A program made the translations under genes and the position numbers. Shown in pieces: positions 1 through 7,480 of a stretch of 64,000 nucleotides of DNA. Every line of letters begins with the position of its first letter. Position 1 is the first letter of the stretch. The notes beneath the pieces were generated by a model, which ran no database searches, was not told where the DNA came from, and worked only from the letters and a program-made list of their open reading frames with translations. The DNA lies in NCBI RefSeq assembly GCF_009910675.1, contig NZ_RSEJ01000009.1:1-64000 (forward strand), written 5' to 3'. This DNA is from Photobacterium alginatilyticum. Lineage in GTDB: Bacteria; Pseudomonadota; Gammaproteobacteria; Enterobacterales; Vibrionaceae.

Positions 1-75
1 GCCTTGGTCAAGAACTAACTGTGCGGCTTCAAGTTTAAACTCGGGGCTAAATGTTCTTCTACTACGTTTTGTCAT
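1..75 (-). CDS. IS3-family transposase OrfA, N-terminal fragment (runs off window)
   Basis: Reading leftward from an ATG at 73-75, the first 25 residues begin MTKRSRRTFSPEFKLEAA, the typical start of an IS3-family OrfA (HTH_Tnp_1 family). This protein binds the IS ends through a helix-turn-helix and normally works with OrfB, the DDE integrase made by frameshifting. Only the N-terminus is visible, so intactness cannot be judged. Confidence 0.75.
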   Translation of the reverse strand, partial: MTKRSRRTFSPEFKLEAAQLVLDQG

Positions 76-142
76 TGTGTCACCTGTTAACTTCCGAGGT
101 GATGATATCACCTCTAATCAGGTGGCCAAATTAACTATGCCA
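1..142 (-). mobile_element. IS3-family insertion sequence, left end only
   Basis: The window opens inside an insertion sequence read on the minus strand. It contains the first 25 codons of an IS3-type OrfA, then about 65 bases of leader. The leader has nested inverted repeats: GAGGTGAT at 96-103 pairs with 107-114, and CACCTG at 81-86 pairs with CAGGTG at 119-124. The outer end is inferred near 142, where the minus strand reads TGGCATAG, in keeping with the TG start usual for IS3 elements. The other end and the target duplication lie outside the window, so the exact boundary is not proven. Confidence 0.6.
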
Positions 143-146
143 CTTC

Positions 147-205
147 ATGATGCATCATTTATAGGAACAGGTAATAAAGAAATGTGCAAAATTATGAACG
201 GGATG
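147..205 (+). repeat. Short diverged repeat, copy A (partner at 52213-52271)
   Basis: By eye this segment is about 80% identical to 52213-52271. Both share ATGATGCAT, then a GGAACA block and an AAAATTATGAAC block, without gaps. In copy B an ATG opens a 16-codon frame; here the same codon is ATA (161-163), and the frame stays open to a TAA at 245-247. The segment directly abuts the inferred IS end. It is either a dispersed element or a decayed micro-gene. Confidence 0.5.
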
Positions 206-256
206 AATGGCGCAATTGCCCGGTGGTTTGCCCCTAACTACCATTAATTACTTATT

Positions 257-503
257 CTTTAGCCTGAGCGCTGAGATGATCTTGGCGAATTATCAGAATC
301 AATTCGCCAGGGTAAAAGTGGTCAACCATCTTTAGATGAACTCAAAGAAACCTTAAACAAGGTCAAGTACAATCGTTAGAACGCTTATCACAACGCGTTT
401 AAGGCAGATTCCCAACGTTTGGCATTCTGAGCTCCATGCTGGGTTCAGTGCTTTCGGCACAAAGTTTAGGCTAGTTGGCTGCGTTGCTCACTAATTAACG
501 TAG
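257..503 (+). pseudogene. Decayed coding remnant, family not recognised
   Basis: There is no intact gene between the IS end and the pseudouridine synthase gene. One plus frame from 281 reads protein-like sequence (LGELSESIRQ, then PSLDELKETLNK) up to a stop at about 377. After a one-base shift, protein-like sequence continues (QSLERLSQRV, then GRFPTFGILSSMLGSVL) broken by further stops. This looks like a gene destroyed by frameshifts and stops, perhaps linked to the neighbouring IS insertion. No family could be named. Confidence 0.35.
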
Positions 504-570
504 CTTTATGTTGCTAGGAGTAACTATGTTGAGATTTGAGCGCACAAGCTCGAAACAAGTATCTTATTAC

Positions 571-1317
571 TTAAAATGGGTTTGGGCTATGACCATGGAC
601 AGGCTCGCCTGTGACTGGATGAGTGAAGTAAATATCACTGGCATGGAGCATTAAGCGCTGTGAGGTATCATTCGCTTCAAGGCTGTTGCTTTGCTCTGGG
701 GTGTTATACAGATCACAACCTAAAATAGGGTGTCCAAATTCAAGGCTATGGATCCGCAATTGATGAGTGCGGCCTGTAATGGGTGTGTATTGCACTAAAG
801 TTCTAGGGGGGTTATCCAAACGACTAATTACCTGATAGTCACTAGTGGCACTTTTCCCTGTATCGTGGCAAATCTTTACTCGGGGGAACAAAGCCTTATC
901 TTTAGCAATAGGGGCAGATATTTGGCCACTGTCAGCTTCAACCCACCCAGTTAACATAGCGAGGTAACGCTTTTGCACTGTCCGTGCTTGAAACTGTTTA
1001 TTCAGACTCTTAGATGCAGAACTGTTTAGCCCCACCACCATAACACCAGAAGTCCCTAAATCTAGGCGGTGTGGTAATTTAGCATTCTCAAAAGCAGGCG
1101 TTGCTTTTATAGTCTGGGTGGCGCCTTGACCATTAACTAAACGATAATGCACTGAATCCCAATTAAGAAGGTTTTTACCCGATAAACTTAACAAACCACT
1201 CGGCTTATTAATCAATAAAATATCATCATCTTGATAAAGGATCTCTACCCTAGCCTGACACTTAGGTGCCACAAAATTATCAATGATTTCATTAGTAGAA
1301 GAGTCAGATTTAGACAT
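571..1317 (-). CDS. rluA: RluA-family pseudouridine synthase
   Basis: This 248-residue cytoplasmic enzyme converts specific uridines in RNA to pseudouridine. E. coli RluA acts on 23S rRNA U746 and tRNA U32. The catalytic motif HRLDLGTSG, holding the aspartate nucleophile, is near residues 83-91. Other RluA-type blocks are ILYQDDDILLINKPSGLLS at the N-terminus, KRYLAML, and PITGRTHQLRIHSLEFGHPILG near the C-terminus. There is no S4 domain, which fits RluA rather than RluB/E/F or RluC/D. It is slightly longer than E. coli RluA (219 residues), mainly at the N-terminus and before the catalytic motif. The ATG at 1317 is the only sensible start. The exact target RNA is inferred. Confidence 0.85.
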   Translation of the reverse strand: MSKSDSSTNEIIDNFVAPKCQARVEILYQDDDILLINKPSGLLSLSGKNLLNWDSVHYRLVNGQGATQTIKATPAFENAKLPHRLDLGTSGVMVVGLNSSASKSLNKQFQARTVQKRYLAMLTGWVEADSGQISAPIAKDKALFPRVKICHDTGKSATSDYQVISRLDNPPRTLVQYTPITGRTHQLRIHSLEFGHPILGCDLYNTPEQSNSLEANDTSQRLMLHASDIYFTHPVTGEPVHGHSPNPF

Positions 1318-1397
1318 TTAAGTTATCCGATATTTCTCAGTCTCTAAAAATTCGCAACAAGGTTTTGCCCGAAGTGATAGCCATTTAAGAAAAATGG

Positions 1398-1589
1398 CTA
1401 ACAGATCACTTTCACACGACCGACATCACCATTTTCTAAGCGGACTTTTATTCCATGAGGATGATTTGGTGACTTCGTTAAAAGGTCTTTTACAATGCCA
1501 GAGGTCAGTGTTCCGCTTCGTTGATCTTTTTTAAGGACAATTTTCACTTCTAATCCAGGGTGAATATTGGCTCGATTGGTTCCACTCAT
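1398..1589 (-). CDS. ywbE: YwbE-family small protein (DUF2196)
   Basis: A 63-residue protein that matches the YwbE/DUF2196 family from memory, with NIHPGLEVKIVLKKDQR, a central SPNHPHGIKVRLENG and a GRVKVI tail. The family has a small KOW/SH3-like beta fold. Its function is not established; a link to nucleic acid or ribosomes has only been guessed. The frame extends upstream to a TTG, but the ATG at 1589 is preferred because TAAGG lies 8 bases before it on the minus strand. It lies just downstream of the rhlE-like helicase gene and upstream of the pseudouridine synthase gene, so all three may share RNA-related roles. Confidence 0.8.
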   Translation of the reverse strand: MSGTNRANIHPGLEVKIVLKKDQRSGTLTSGIVKDLLTKSPNHPHGIKVRLENGDVGRVKVIC

Positions 1590-1636
1590 TTTCTCTACCT
1601 TATTACTCAATGTGTCTTTGATTAAACGCTTCTCAA

Positions 1637-1697
1637 CTCAAGCTACTTCAAGATGCTTGAGTATATAATCGTGTCAGCAACTATCAACTGACACGAT
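1637..1697 (-). terminator. Two tandem hairpins after the helicase gene, possible terminator
   Basis: ATCGTGTCAG (1668-1677) pairs perfectly with CTGACACGAT (1688-1697) around a 10-base loop, starting about 34 bases after the helicase stop. A second hairpin, CTCAAGC/GCTTGAG, lies at 1637-1661. On the minus strand the tracts that follow are only weakly T-rich, so termination or attenuation before ywbE is possible but not certain. Confidence 0.45.
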
Positions 1698-1730
1698 GTT
1701 TATCGCTTGGTTGATCGGTTAATTGCTGGG

Positions 1731-3023
1731 TTATGAATTTCTCAACCAAACATCAGATTGACCAAGCCCTTTCTTCTTGCGCTTTTTCTTACCCGTACCT
1801 TCTGGTTTTGCCATTGGCTTACTGGCCTCTAGCATCTCTTGGGTAATGGTTTCATCGAGTTCGTACCCTTCTACCTGTTCACGTTCAAGACGAATTTTGT
1901 TCTTCTTCTCGATCACTTTGAAATGATGAAAATCTTCATAATCAATCAGTGATAGCGCTAGGCCAACTTCACCGGCACGGCCACTTCGGCCAATGCGATG
2001 CATGTAGTCTGACGGGCTTCTTGGCAGATCAAAATTAATCACCACTGGCAATTTTTCGATATCTAGACCACGGGCCGCGATATCAGTTGCAATTAATACA
2101 TCAATCTCACCCGACTTAAAGGCTTCCAGTATACGGGTACGATAGCCCTGCCCTTTATCACCATGAAACACTTCGGCTTCAATGCCGCGTTTATAAAGTT
2201 TGTCGGCTAAGTGCTCACAGCTGTTCTTCGCATTAACGAAAACAAGCGCTTGTCGCCATTGATGCTGTTTGAACAAATGCGCTAGTACCGCAGTTTTCTC
2301 GCCTTTATTGACGTTAAAAACACGCTGTACGACGGTGCTGGCATCATCACTTTGTAGCTGGATTTCAACCGGGTCGTTAAGCAGTTCTTGAGTTAGCGTC
2401 TGTACTTGCTCAGGGAACGTCGCAGAGAACAACAGCGTCTGCTTTTGTTTCGGCAATTGACCTAACAATTCAGATAGCTCATCCGTAAAGCCAAGGCTTA
2501 ACATTCGATCGGCTTCATCAAGCACTAAGGTTTTTACCTTATCTAATTTGATCGCATTACTTGAAATTAAGTCGAGTAATCGGCCTGGCGTTGCAACCAA
2601 AATATCGGTGCCGCCACGGAGCGCAAGCATTTGGGTATTTGCAGATACCCCACCGAAAACAGCCACCGTTTTAATTGCACCGTTAAAATGTACAGCATAG
2701 GACTTAACGCTGTCAGCAACCTGTTTAGCTAGTTCACGCGTTGGCACCAAAATCAGCCCAGTAACATAGTTACCTTTGCTGTCTCTCGAGTGCTCGGCAT
2801 TTTTTTGAGTAAAAATATCCTGCAACAATGGCAGTGCAAAAGCCGCTGTTTTACCCGAACCTGTATTTGCACCTGCAATTAAGTCACGCCCCGCTAACAC
2901 ACTCGGGATAACTTGCGCTTGAATAGGTGTAGGTTGTTGATATTCAAGCTCTGTTAATCGTGCTAACAAAGGTTGAATTAAAGCAAGTTCAGTGAAGCTG
3001 GCTGGCGTTGTGGCAGTAGTCAT
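1731..3023 (-). CDS. rhlE: DEAD-box ATP-dependent RNA helicase, RhlE-like
   Basis: This 430-residue RNA helicase carries all core motifs in order: a Q motif around QQPTPIQ, motif I ANTGSGKT, Ia PTRELAKQ, Ib TPGRLLD, II VLDEADRM, III FSATFP, IV LVFVNAK, V ATDIAARGLD and VI HRIGRSGRAG. A short basic C-terminal tail (KKKRKKKG) replaces the long extensions of DeaD or DbpA, which fits RhlE. Proteins of this group remodel RNA during ribosome assembly and RNA decay, using ATP. The tail probably adds non-specific RNA binding. The RhlE assignment is by architecture and could be a close relative. Confidence 0.85.
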   Translation of the reverse strand: MTTATTPASFTELALIQPLLARLTELEYQQPTPIQAQVIPSVLAGRDLIAGANTGSGKTAAFALPLLQDIFTQKNAEHSRDSKGNYVTGLILVPTRELAKQVADSVKSYAVHFNGAIKTVAVFGGVSANTQMLALRGGTDILVATPGRLLDLISSNAIKLDKVKTLVLDEADRMLSLGFTDELSELLGQLPKQKQTLLFSATFPEQVQTLTQELLNDPVEIQLQSDDASTVVQRVFNVNKGEKTAVLAHLFKQHQWRQALVFVNAKNSCEHLADKLYKRGIEAEVFHGDKGQGYRTRILEAFKSGEIDVLIATDIAARGLDIEKLPVVINFDLPRSPSDYMHRIGRSGRAGEVGLALSLIDYEDFHHFKVIEKKNKIRLEREQVEGYELDETITQEMLEASKPMAKPEGTGKKKRKKKGLGQSDVWLRNS

Positions 3024-3137
3024 TGGGGAATAAAGGCTCTAGCAAATATAATGGTGTGCATCTTAGCGTATTTAAGCCCTGTGAAGTAGCACAATGATAA
3101 GTCTAATCGTTCAATGGATGAAGTAACTTTCAGATAC

Positions 3138-3163
3138 AAGAAAGGGGCGATTGCTTCGCCCCT
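3138..3163 (-). terminator. Intrinsic terminator after the small gene at 3274
   Basis: AGGGGCGA (3143-3150) and TCGCCCCT (3156-3163) form an 8-bp GC-rich stem around a 5-base loop. Reading leftward on the minus strand the stem is followed by TTTCTT. It lies about 110 bases past the stop of the 60-residue gene. Confidence 0.65.
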
Positions 3164-3273
3164 ATTATGTTTGCTTGGTTATTTATGACCTATAATGTCC
3201 GCCATTTTTCACCATCAACGAGTGGAGTACCTCACAGAACACTATAAGCCGTTTAGGTTTCAGAGTGCTCAAA

Positions 3274-3456
3274 CTAATCCGTAGCTCTAATCATATGATT
3301 GATTAGTTGGTCGATTTTTTCTAGGCCATATTGATCGCAGAGCTCTTTTCTATAACCCTCATCACCTATCGCCCTTACGATATCTTCATTAGCCGGATCT
3401 CCAATAATCGGAGTATGATGTACGTTATCACCTGTATACTGGGATTTGTCAGTCAT
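3274..3456 (-). CDS. Hypothetical 60-residue cytoplasmic protein
   Basis: A small acidic protein with no signal peptide and no membrane segment; no family was recognised. It has a run of histidine and proline near residues 13-16 and a helical C-terminus (GLEKIDQLINHMI). It is judged real because AGGGAGA lies 7-8 bases before the ATG on the minus strand and a good terminator follows the gene. It appears monocistronic. Its function is unknown. Confidence 0.6.
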   Translation of the reverse strand: MTDKSQYTGDNVHHTPIIGDPANEDIVRAIGDEGYRKELCDQYGLEKIDQLINHMIRATD

Positions 3457-3957
3457 CTTTTTATCTCCCTTATGTCTTGCATCGAAGTACGGGCTTTTGG
3501 AGCATTACCGGATTCACTGTCCGCCCCCTACTCGCTTTCGAGCCTGACCTCGATTGAGTTTACACCGTAAACACTTTCAAGCGTTTTCTGCAAAAGCGAC
3601 ATCTCTATTGTAGCCAAACTTACTGGTATCTTGAGGCTAGAAGCGTATGTGGCTCGTGTGAGATTCGGTGTGCTTTGTTGATTCAGTGAGGCACTCCTTC
3701 TTGTTGACGTTACCCATACTCTCTCTGCTCTCAATGTTCAATATTGAAGTCACATTGGTGCTCTTTACTTATTTGTACCTTCCAAATAAGCCTTTCATAT
3801 TCTCAGCGACTCTAACCTTAAAGCTAAGTTCACCTCTCTCAAAAATGAATTTCTCTAATCCATCGTTTTACACGGTATGAATCCCTACTCTGCCTACATC
3901 GAAAGGAAAGCCTCTTCAGGATAGAAGCCCAGTATCTAACCAACGGGATTTATCGTT
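3457..3957. other. 501-base intergenic region, regulatory palindrome near its right end
   Basis: This separates the leftward 60-residue gene from the rightward DUF2860 gene. Frames of 60-70 codons exist on both strands but lack convincing ribosome-binding sites and resemble no protein. No riboswitch fold was recognised. The one clear signal is the palindromic element at 3845-3863, listed separately. Confidence 0.5.
3845..3863. promoter_or_regulatory. Palindromic operator-like element, copy 1
   Basis: ATGAATTTCTCTAATCCAT differs by one base from the perfect palindrome ATGAATT-N5-AATTCAT found at 10561-10579. It lies 94 bases before the DUF2860 start codon, a usual place for an activator or repressor site. 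The regulator is not known. Confidence 0.5.
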
Positions 3958-4914
3958 ATGAAAAACTTTAAGATTTGTGTCATTGCGTCGATTGTTGCTA
4001 TTACGACATCAGCAAACGCGTCTGACGATTCACGCTTAAGTGGTGAGATCTCAATCAATACCGGTTATGCCACGTCAAATTCCAACTTAAACCCTAATGG
4101 CGACAAGGTGTTAGGTAGCCTGAATGATCGGGTTTCTCATACCAACAACTACTTTGCGGCACCGCTTGGTAGCGTTCAATATGCACTGGATCGAAACCAT
4201 ATACACCGTGTTTATTTAGGGACATCAAGAGATGACCTGGCTGTCGGCACATTAGCTTTTGAGCTTGGTTATAAATATGACTTTTCTAATGGTACGCAGT
4301 TGGATGTAGCCTATCTGCCGACCATTGCTTCAGGCGAGGTTTGGGCAGATCCATACTTGATCGGAGACGAAAGAACAACAACGGACATTGATGGTAACGC
4401 ATATCGCCTTAAGTTATCTAACATCATGAATACTGGAGCGTCAGTCGACATGGCTTACGCTACTTCAAAGATCGATAACGAACAAATTGCGGAAAATGCC
4501 CTGCTTCGTGACGGAGAAACTTTTTATCTGAAAGGTCAGTACCTTTCCATGCTTGATCCTCGCTCAGGGTTAGTAACAACATTTAGCCACACCGATCATA
4601 ACGCTGATGGCAAAGCTGCTTCTTATAACCAATACAAAGCAGAAATGACCTATTTCCTCCACTCTGCCGCGCATTCATTTGCACTAACAGGTAGCTATGC
4701 TAACCGTGATTTTGATGCTGAAAACCCTCTTTTTGGTAAAACGCGTTCCGATGATATGTTCCGCATTTTCTTAGCATACGAGTACAAAGACATTCCAGGC
4801 TGGGATAACTGGAGTATCACGTCTTTTGCTGGCAGTACATTAACTACGTCTAATATCGATTTTTATGAAAGCCATGACTTTCTAATGTCGCTGGGCCTCA
4901 ACTACACCTTCTAA
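3958..4914 (+). CDS. DUF2860-family outer-membrane beta-barrel protein
   Basis: A 318-residue exported protein. The signal peptide is about 21 residues with an ANA cleavage site. The rest is built of alternating amphipathic strands, and it ends in NYTF, the terminal aromatic residue typical of substrates of the outer-membrane assembly machinery. The overall sequence matches the DUF2860 family of vibrios from memory. Family function is not established; a porin or lipid/substrate channel role is only a guess. It is likely monocistronic, with a weak hairpin following. The palindromic element at 3845-3863 suggests control together with the esterase region near 10.5 kb. Confidence 0.75.
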   Translation: MKNFKICVIASIVAITTSANASDDSRLSGEISINTGYATSNSNLNPNGDKVLGSLNDRVSHTNNYFAAPLGSVQYALDRNHIHRVYLGTSRDDLAVGTLAFELGYKYDFSNGTQLDVAYLPTIASGEVWADPYLIGDERTTTDIDGNAYRLKLSNIMNTGASVDMAYATSKIDNEQIAENALLRDGETFYLKGQYLSMLDPRSGLVTTFSHTDHNADGKAASYNQYKAEMTYFLHSAAHSFALTGSYANRDFDAENPLFGKTRSDDMFRIFLAYEYKDIPGWDNWSITSFAGSTLTTSNIDFYESHDFLMSLGLNYTF

Positions 4915-4930
4915 CCTCCTCAGCTTACTT

Positions 4931-4966
4931 AGGCATATAAAGACTTCACTTATGCCTTTCGTTTCG
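4931..4966 (+). terminator. Weak candidate terminator after the DUF2860 gene
   Basis: AGGCATA (4931-4937) pairs with TATGCCT (4951-4957) around a 13-base loop and is followed by TTCGTTTCG. The stem is short and the T-tract imperfect. Confidence 0.35.
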
Positions 4967-5077
4967 CTCAACCATTTAATCATTCACTGCAAGGACTCGG
5001 TGCAAAAATATTACCTCCCCAGATGTCATTGGCTAAAGGACAAGTATTAATGACAGGTAGAATAATAAAGGCTCAAC

Positions 5078-6169
5078 ATGATCAAGGCATTTAAACAAGA
5101 ATACACTCTCCCCATCGGTATTATTGCTATTGCGTTTTTTAAACTCATCGGTAATGGCTTACTAACTGACGGAACGTCCTTAATCCTTTACATCGTCACT
5201 ACCGGCATTTTGTTCTACGTGGTAATGACCGCGATATTTGCCGTCGTTCGTCACTCGGATGCGCTGGCAATAAAACTCGGCGACCCCTACGGTACCCTTA
5301 TTCTGACTTTGTCTGTCGTCTTACTTGAAGTCATCATGGTCTCATCCGTCATGCTCACTGGTAATTCTAATCCCGTACTAGCCAGGGACACCATGTTTGC
5401 CGTTGTTATGGCCGTTCTTAATGGCTTCGTAGGTATAACCCTTCTGATTGGTGGCATGAAATATCATACCCAAACTTATAACCTTGATGGTATTAAGGCT
5501 TACCTTGTCGCCATCATCCCGCTGGCCATGTTGTGCCTAGTTCTGCCAAACTTCACCAGCATGGATGCCTTTGGCAACATGTCTGCGGGTTTAACATGGA
5601 CTCTGGTTCTTATCTCTATTGCACTTTACGGTGTTTTCTTGTTTGTTCAAACCAGAAGCCATACGCATTTTTTTATTGATGCTGACAATACAAACGATCA
5701 CGAACATCATGGCCCGCTAGAGAGCAATGCGTTTCATACCATTATGCTCGTTAGTTATTTAGTTGTGGTTATTTTGCTGGCTAAGAGCTTAGCCATTCCA
5801 ATCGACAACAGTATTACTGAAATGGGAGCTCCGGCTGCATTAGGCGGCCTCGTTGTGGCGCTTATCATCCTAGCACCGGAGGCTGTAGGTGCTGTAAAAG
5901 CAGCCATCACTAATCAACTTCAACGTGCCATGAACTTATTCTTTGGATCTGTGCTAGCCACCATCGCACTCACCGTTCCAGCAGTACTGCTGATCTCCGG
6001 GGTTATGAACGAACCAATTCGCCTTGGGCTAGAGCCTGCTGAGATGGTACTTCTCGCTGCGACCCTGTTGATGACCAGTGTTAGCTTCAGTAACGGAAGA
6101 ACTAACTCACTTAATGGTGCTACACACCTCATACTGTTCATTGCTTACATTATTTTGATGTTTGACTAA
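5078..6169 (+). CDS. chaA: ChaA-type Ca2+(Na+,K+)/H+ antiporter
   Basis: A 363-residue inner-membrane protein with about 11 predicted membrane segments, close in length to E. coli ChaA (366). It has the two CaCA-type repeats: the first around LGDPYGTLILTLSVVLLEV and the second around LIILAPEAVGAVKAA, each with the conserved acidic residue. A histidine- and acid-rich cytoplasmic loop (DHEHHGP, about residue 208) matches the corresponding loop in ChaA. ChaA exchanges cytoplasmic Ca2+, Na+ or K+ for protons and helps at high pH or salt, sensible for a marine cell. It appears to be transcribed alone. Confidence 0.85.
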   Translation: MIKAFKQEYTLPIGIIAIAFFKLIGNGLLTDGTSLILYIVTTGILFYVVMTAIFAVVRHSDALAIKLGDPYGTLILTLSVVLLEVIMVSSVMLTGNSNPVLARDTMFAVVMAVLNGFVGITLLIGGMKYHTQTYNLDGIKAYLVAIIPLAMLCLVLPNFTSMDAFGNMSAGLTWTLVLISIALYGVFLFVQTRSHTHFFIDADNTNDHEHHGPLESNAFHTIMLVSYLVVVILLAKSLAIPIDNSITEMGAPAALGGLVVALIILAPEAVGAVKAAITNQLQRAMNLFFGSVLATIALTVPAVLLISGVMNEPIRLGLEPAEMVLLAATLLMTSVSFSNGRTNSLNGATHLILFIAYIILMFD

Positions 6170-6516
6170 GCCCTTAAGTTCACATGCTCTGGTTGTGTCA
6201 AACATCCAGAGCAATAGCCTGATTCAGCCTAACTAAGGCAGAAATTAACGTTACTTCACTCCCAAACCAAACCGTTAATATCGATTTTTCCCGACCTTTA
6301 CTTAATTTTCATACTCTCTTCTGGAATAAAAACTATTCTTCATGCCATCCCGATTGTATGTCTTGTGGTAGCATCATCTATGTTACGACTAGGGCTCATT
6401 CTTCACATTGGGTGACACTGACCAAGTAGACAAGCATAAATCGATGGAATATCAGGCCATTTAGCATACTCTAAATAAGAAGAAGATAGGCGCTCAAAGA
6501 AAAGCAGGGCTCAAAT
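6170..6516. other. 347-base intergenic region before the LysR gene
   Basis: A weak 7-bp stem (GCTCTGG/CCAGAGC, 6186-6212) follows chaA but lacks a T-tract. The rest should contain the LysR gene promoter. No small gene or known RNA motif was seen. Confidence 0.4.
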
Positions 6517-7443
6517 ATGAAAGAGATTCACGATTTGGACTTGAACTTACTGAGGTTACTGCAAGCTGTTGTCGAAACGCGCAATACCCATGCCGCAGCA
6601 GAAAAACTCGGGATATCACAAACTAGCGTAAGCCGTGGTCTTACTAAGCTAAGAGAAACCTTTGGTGAACAACTCTTTATCCGTAAAGCTCATGGCGTCG
6701 AGCCGTCAGAGTTGGCAGAAAAACTAGCGGAAGCTTCAGAGGAGATGCTTAATCCAATCATAAAAGTGGTTGAATCATACCAAAACTTCGAGCCCGACAA
6801 GTTCAGTGGCGAAATCACCATAGCGATGAATATTTTTTTCTTAGAACTGTATGGCGATGGTATTTTTAATGCACTTAAAGAAGTGCTGCCTGAGGCGAGC
6901 TTTAAGCTAGTCTACTGGCAAGCAGAGTCACTGTCAGATATGCTCAATGGCCAAATTGACTACATGATTCACTTTGCAGCCCTTCCCCTTCCACAGGAGA
7001 TTTACCAGCACAAACTGCAAGACATAAAGCTCTGTTTGGTCGCTCGTAGAGATCATCCAATCTTATCGAAATCCAGCGACTGGGAAGATATTCACCACCT
7101 GCCTATAGCGCGCTTGGTCATTGATGGGGTTAATTCAAAAAGAGCTCCTATCGAGGAGATATATCTATCCAAAGGCTATCAGGCAAATTGTTCACTGGTT
7201 ACCCATAGCGTTCGCGTGTTGCTCAATAAAATCAAAGATTCCGACGCTATACTCTATGGCAGTAGCTTTATGACGACTCTTGAACCCGAGATTTCGACCT
7301 ATCCGCTCCCGATACTTCCCAAAAAAATACAGCAGGTACAAATCAATGGTGGTTACTTGCAAACCAAACGAGGCTTTCCACTTTATCAACTGTTACATCA
7401 AACAATGCAAAGTTTCTTCGATTGCATTATCCAACCTCAATAG
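6517..7443 (+). CDS. LysR-family transcriptional regulator
   Basis: A 308-residue DNA-binding regulator. The N-terminal winged helix-turn-helix (about residues 8-65) includes LRLLQAVVETRNTHAAAEKLGISQTSVSRGLTKLRE, quoted here only as the landmark spanning residues 11 to 46, with AAEKLGISQTSVSRGL as its core. The remainder is a two-lobed effector-binding domain. The N-terminal style (DLNLLRLLQAV) is that of NodD/LeuO-like LysR proteins. The gene ends facing the MscS gene and has no divergent partner, so its target is not evident. A possible Shine-Dalgarno sequence (AGCAGGG) precedes the ATG. The inducer is unknown. Confidence 0.85.
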   Translation: MKEIHDLDLNLLRLLQAVVETRNTHAAAEKLGISQTSVSRGLTKLRETFGEQLFIRKAHGVEPSELAEKLAEASEEMLNPIIKVVESYQNFEPDKFSGEITIAMNIFFLELYGDGIFNALKEVLPEASFKLVYWQAESLSDMLNGQIDYMIHFAALPLPQEIYQHKLQDIKLCLVARRDHPILSKSSDWEDIHHLPIARLVIDGVNSKRAPIEEIYLSKGYQANCSLVTHSVRVLLNKIKDSDAILYGSSFMTTLEPEISTYPLPILPKKIQQVQINGGYLQTKRGFPLYQLLHQTMQSFFDCIIQPQ

Positions 7444-7480
7444 CAATGTGACCAATCATAGTTCTTACGGTGATAATGAA

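Noticed and set aside
3668..3880. 70-codon plus-strand frame upstream of the DUF2860 gene
   Set aside because: It has no ribosome-binding site, contains the palindromic operator-like element, and its composition looks like random translation of AT-rich DNA.
3457..3957. Manganese or other cation riboswitch upstream of the DUF2860/chaA region
   Set aside because: No conserved riboswitch core or convincing paired helices were found in the leader sequence.
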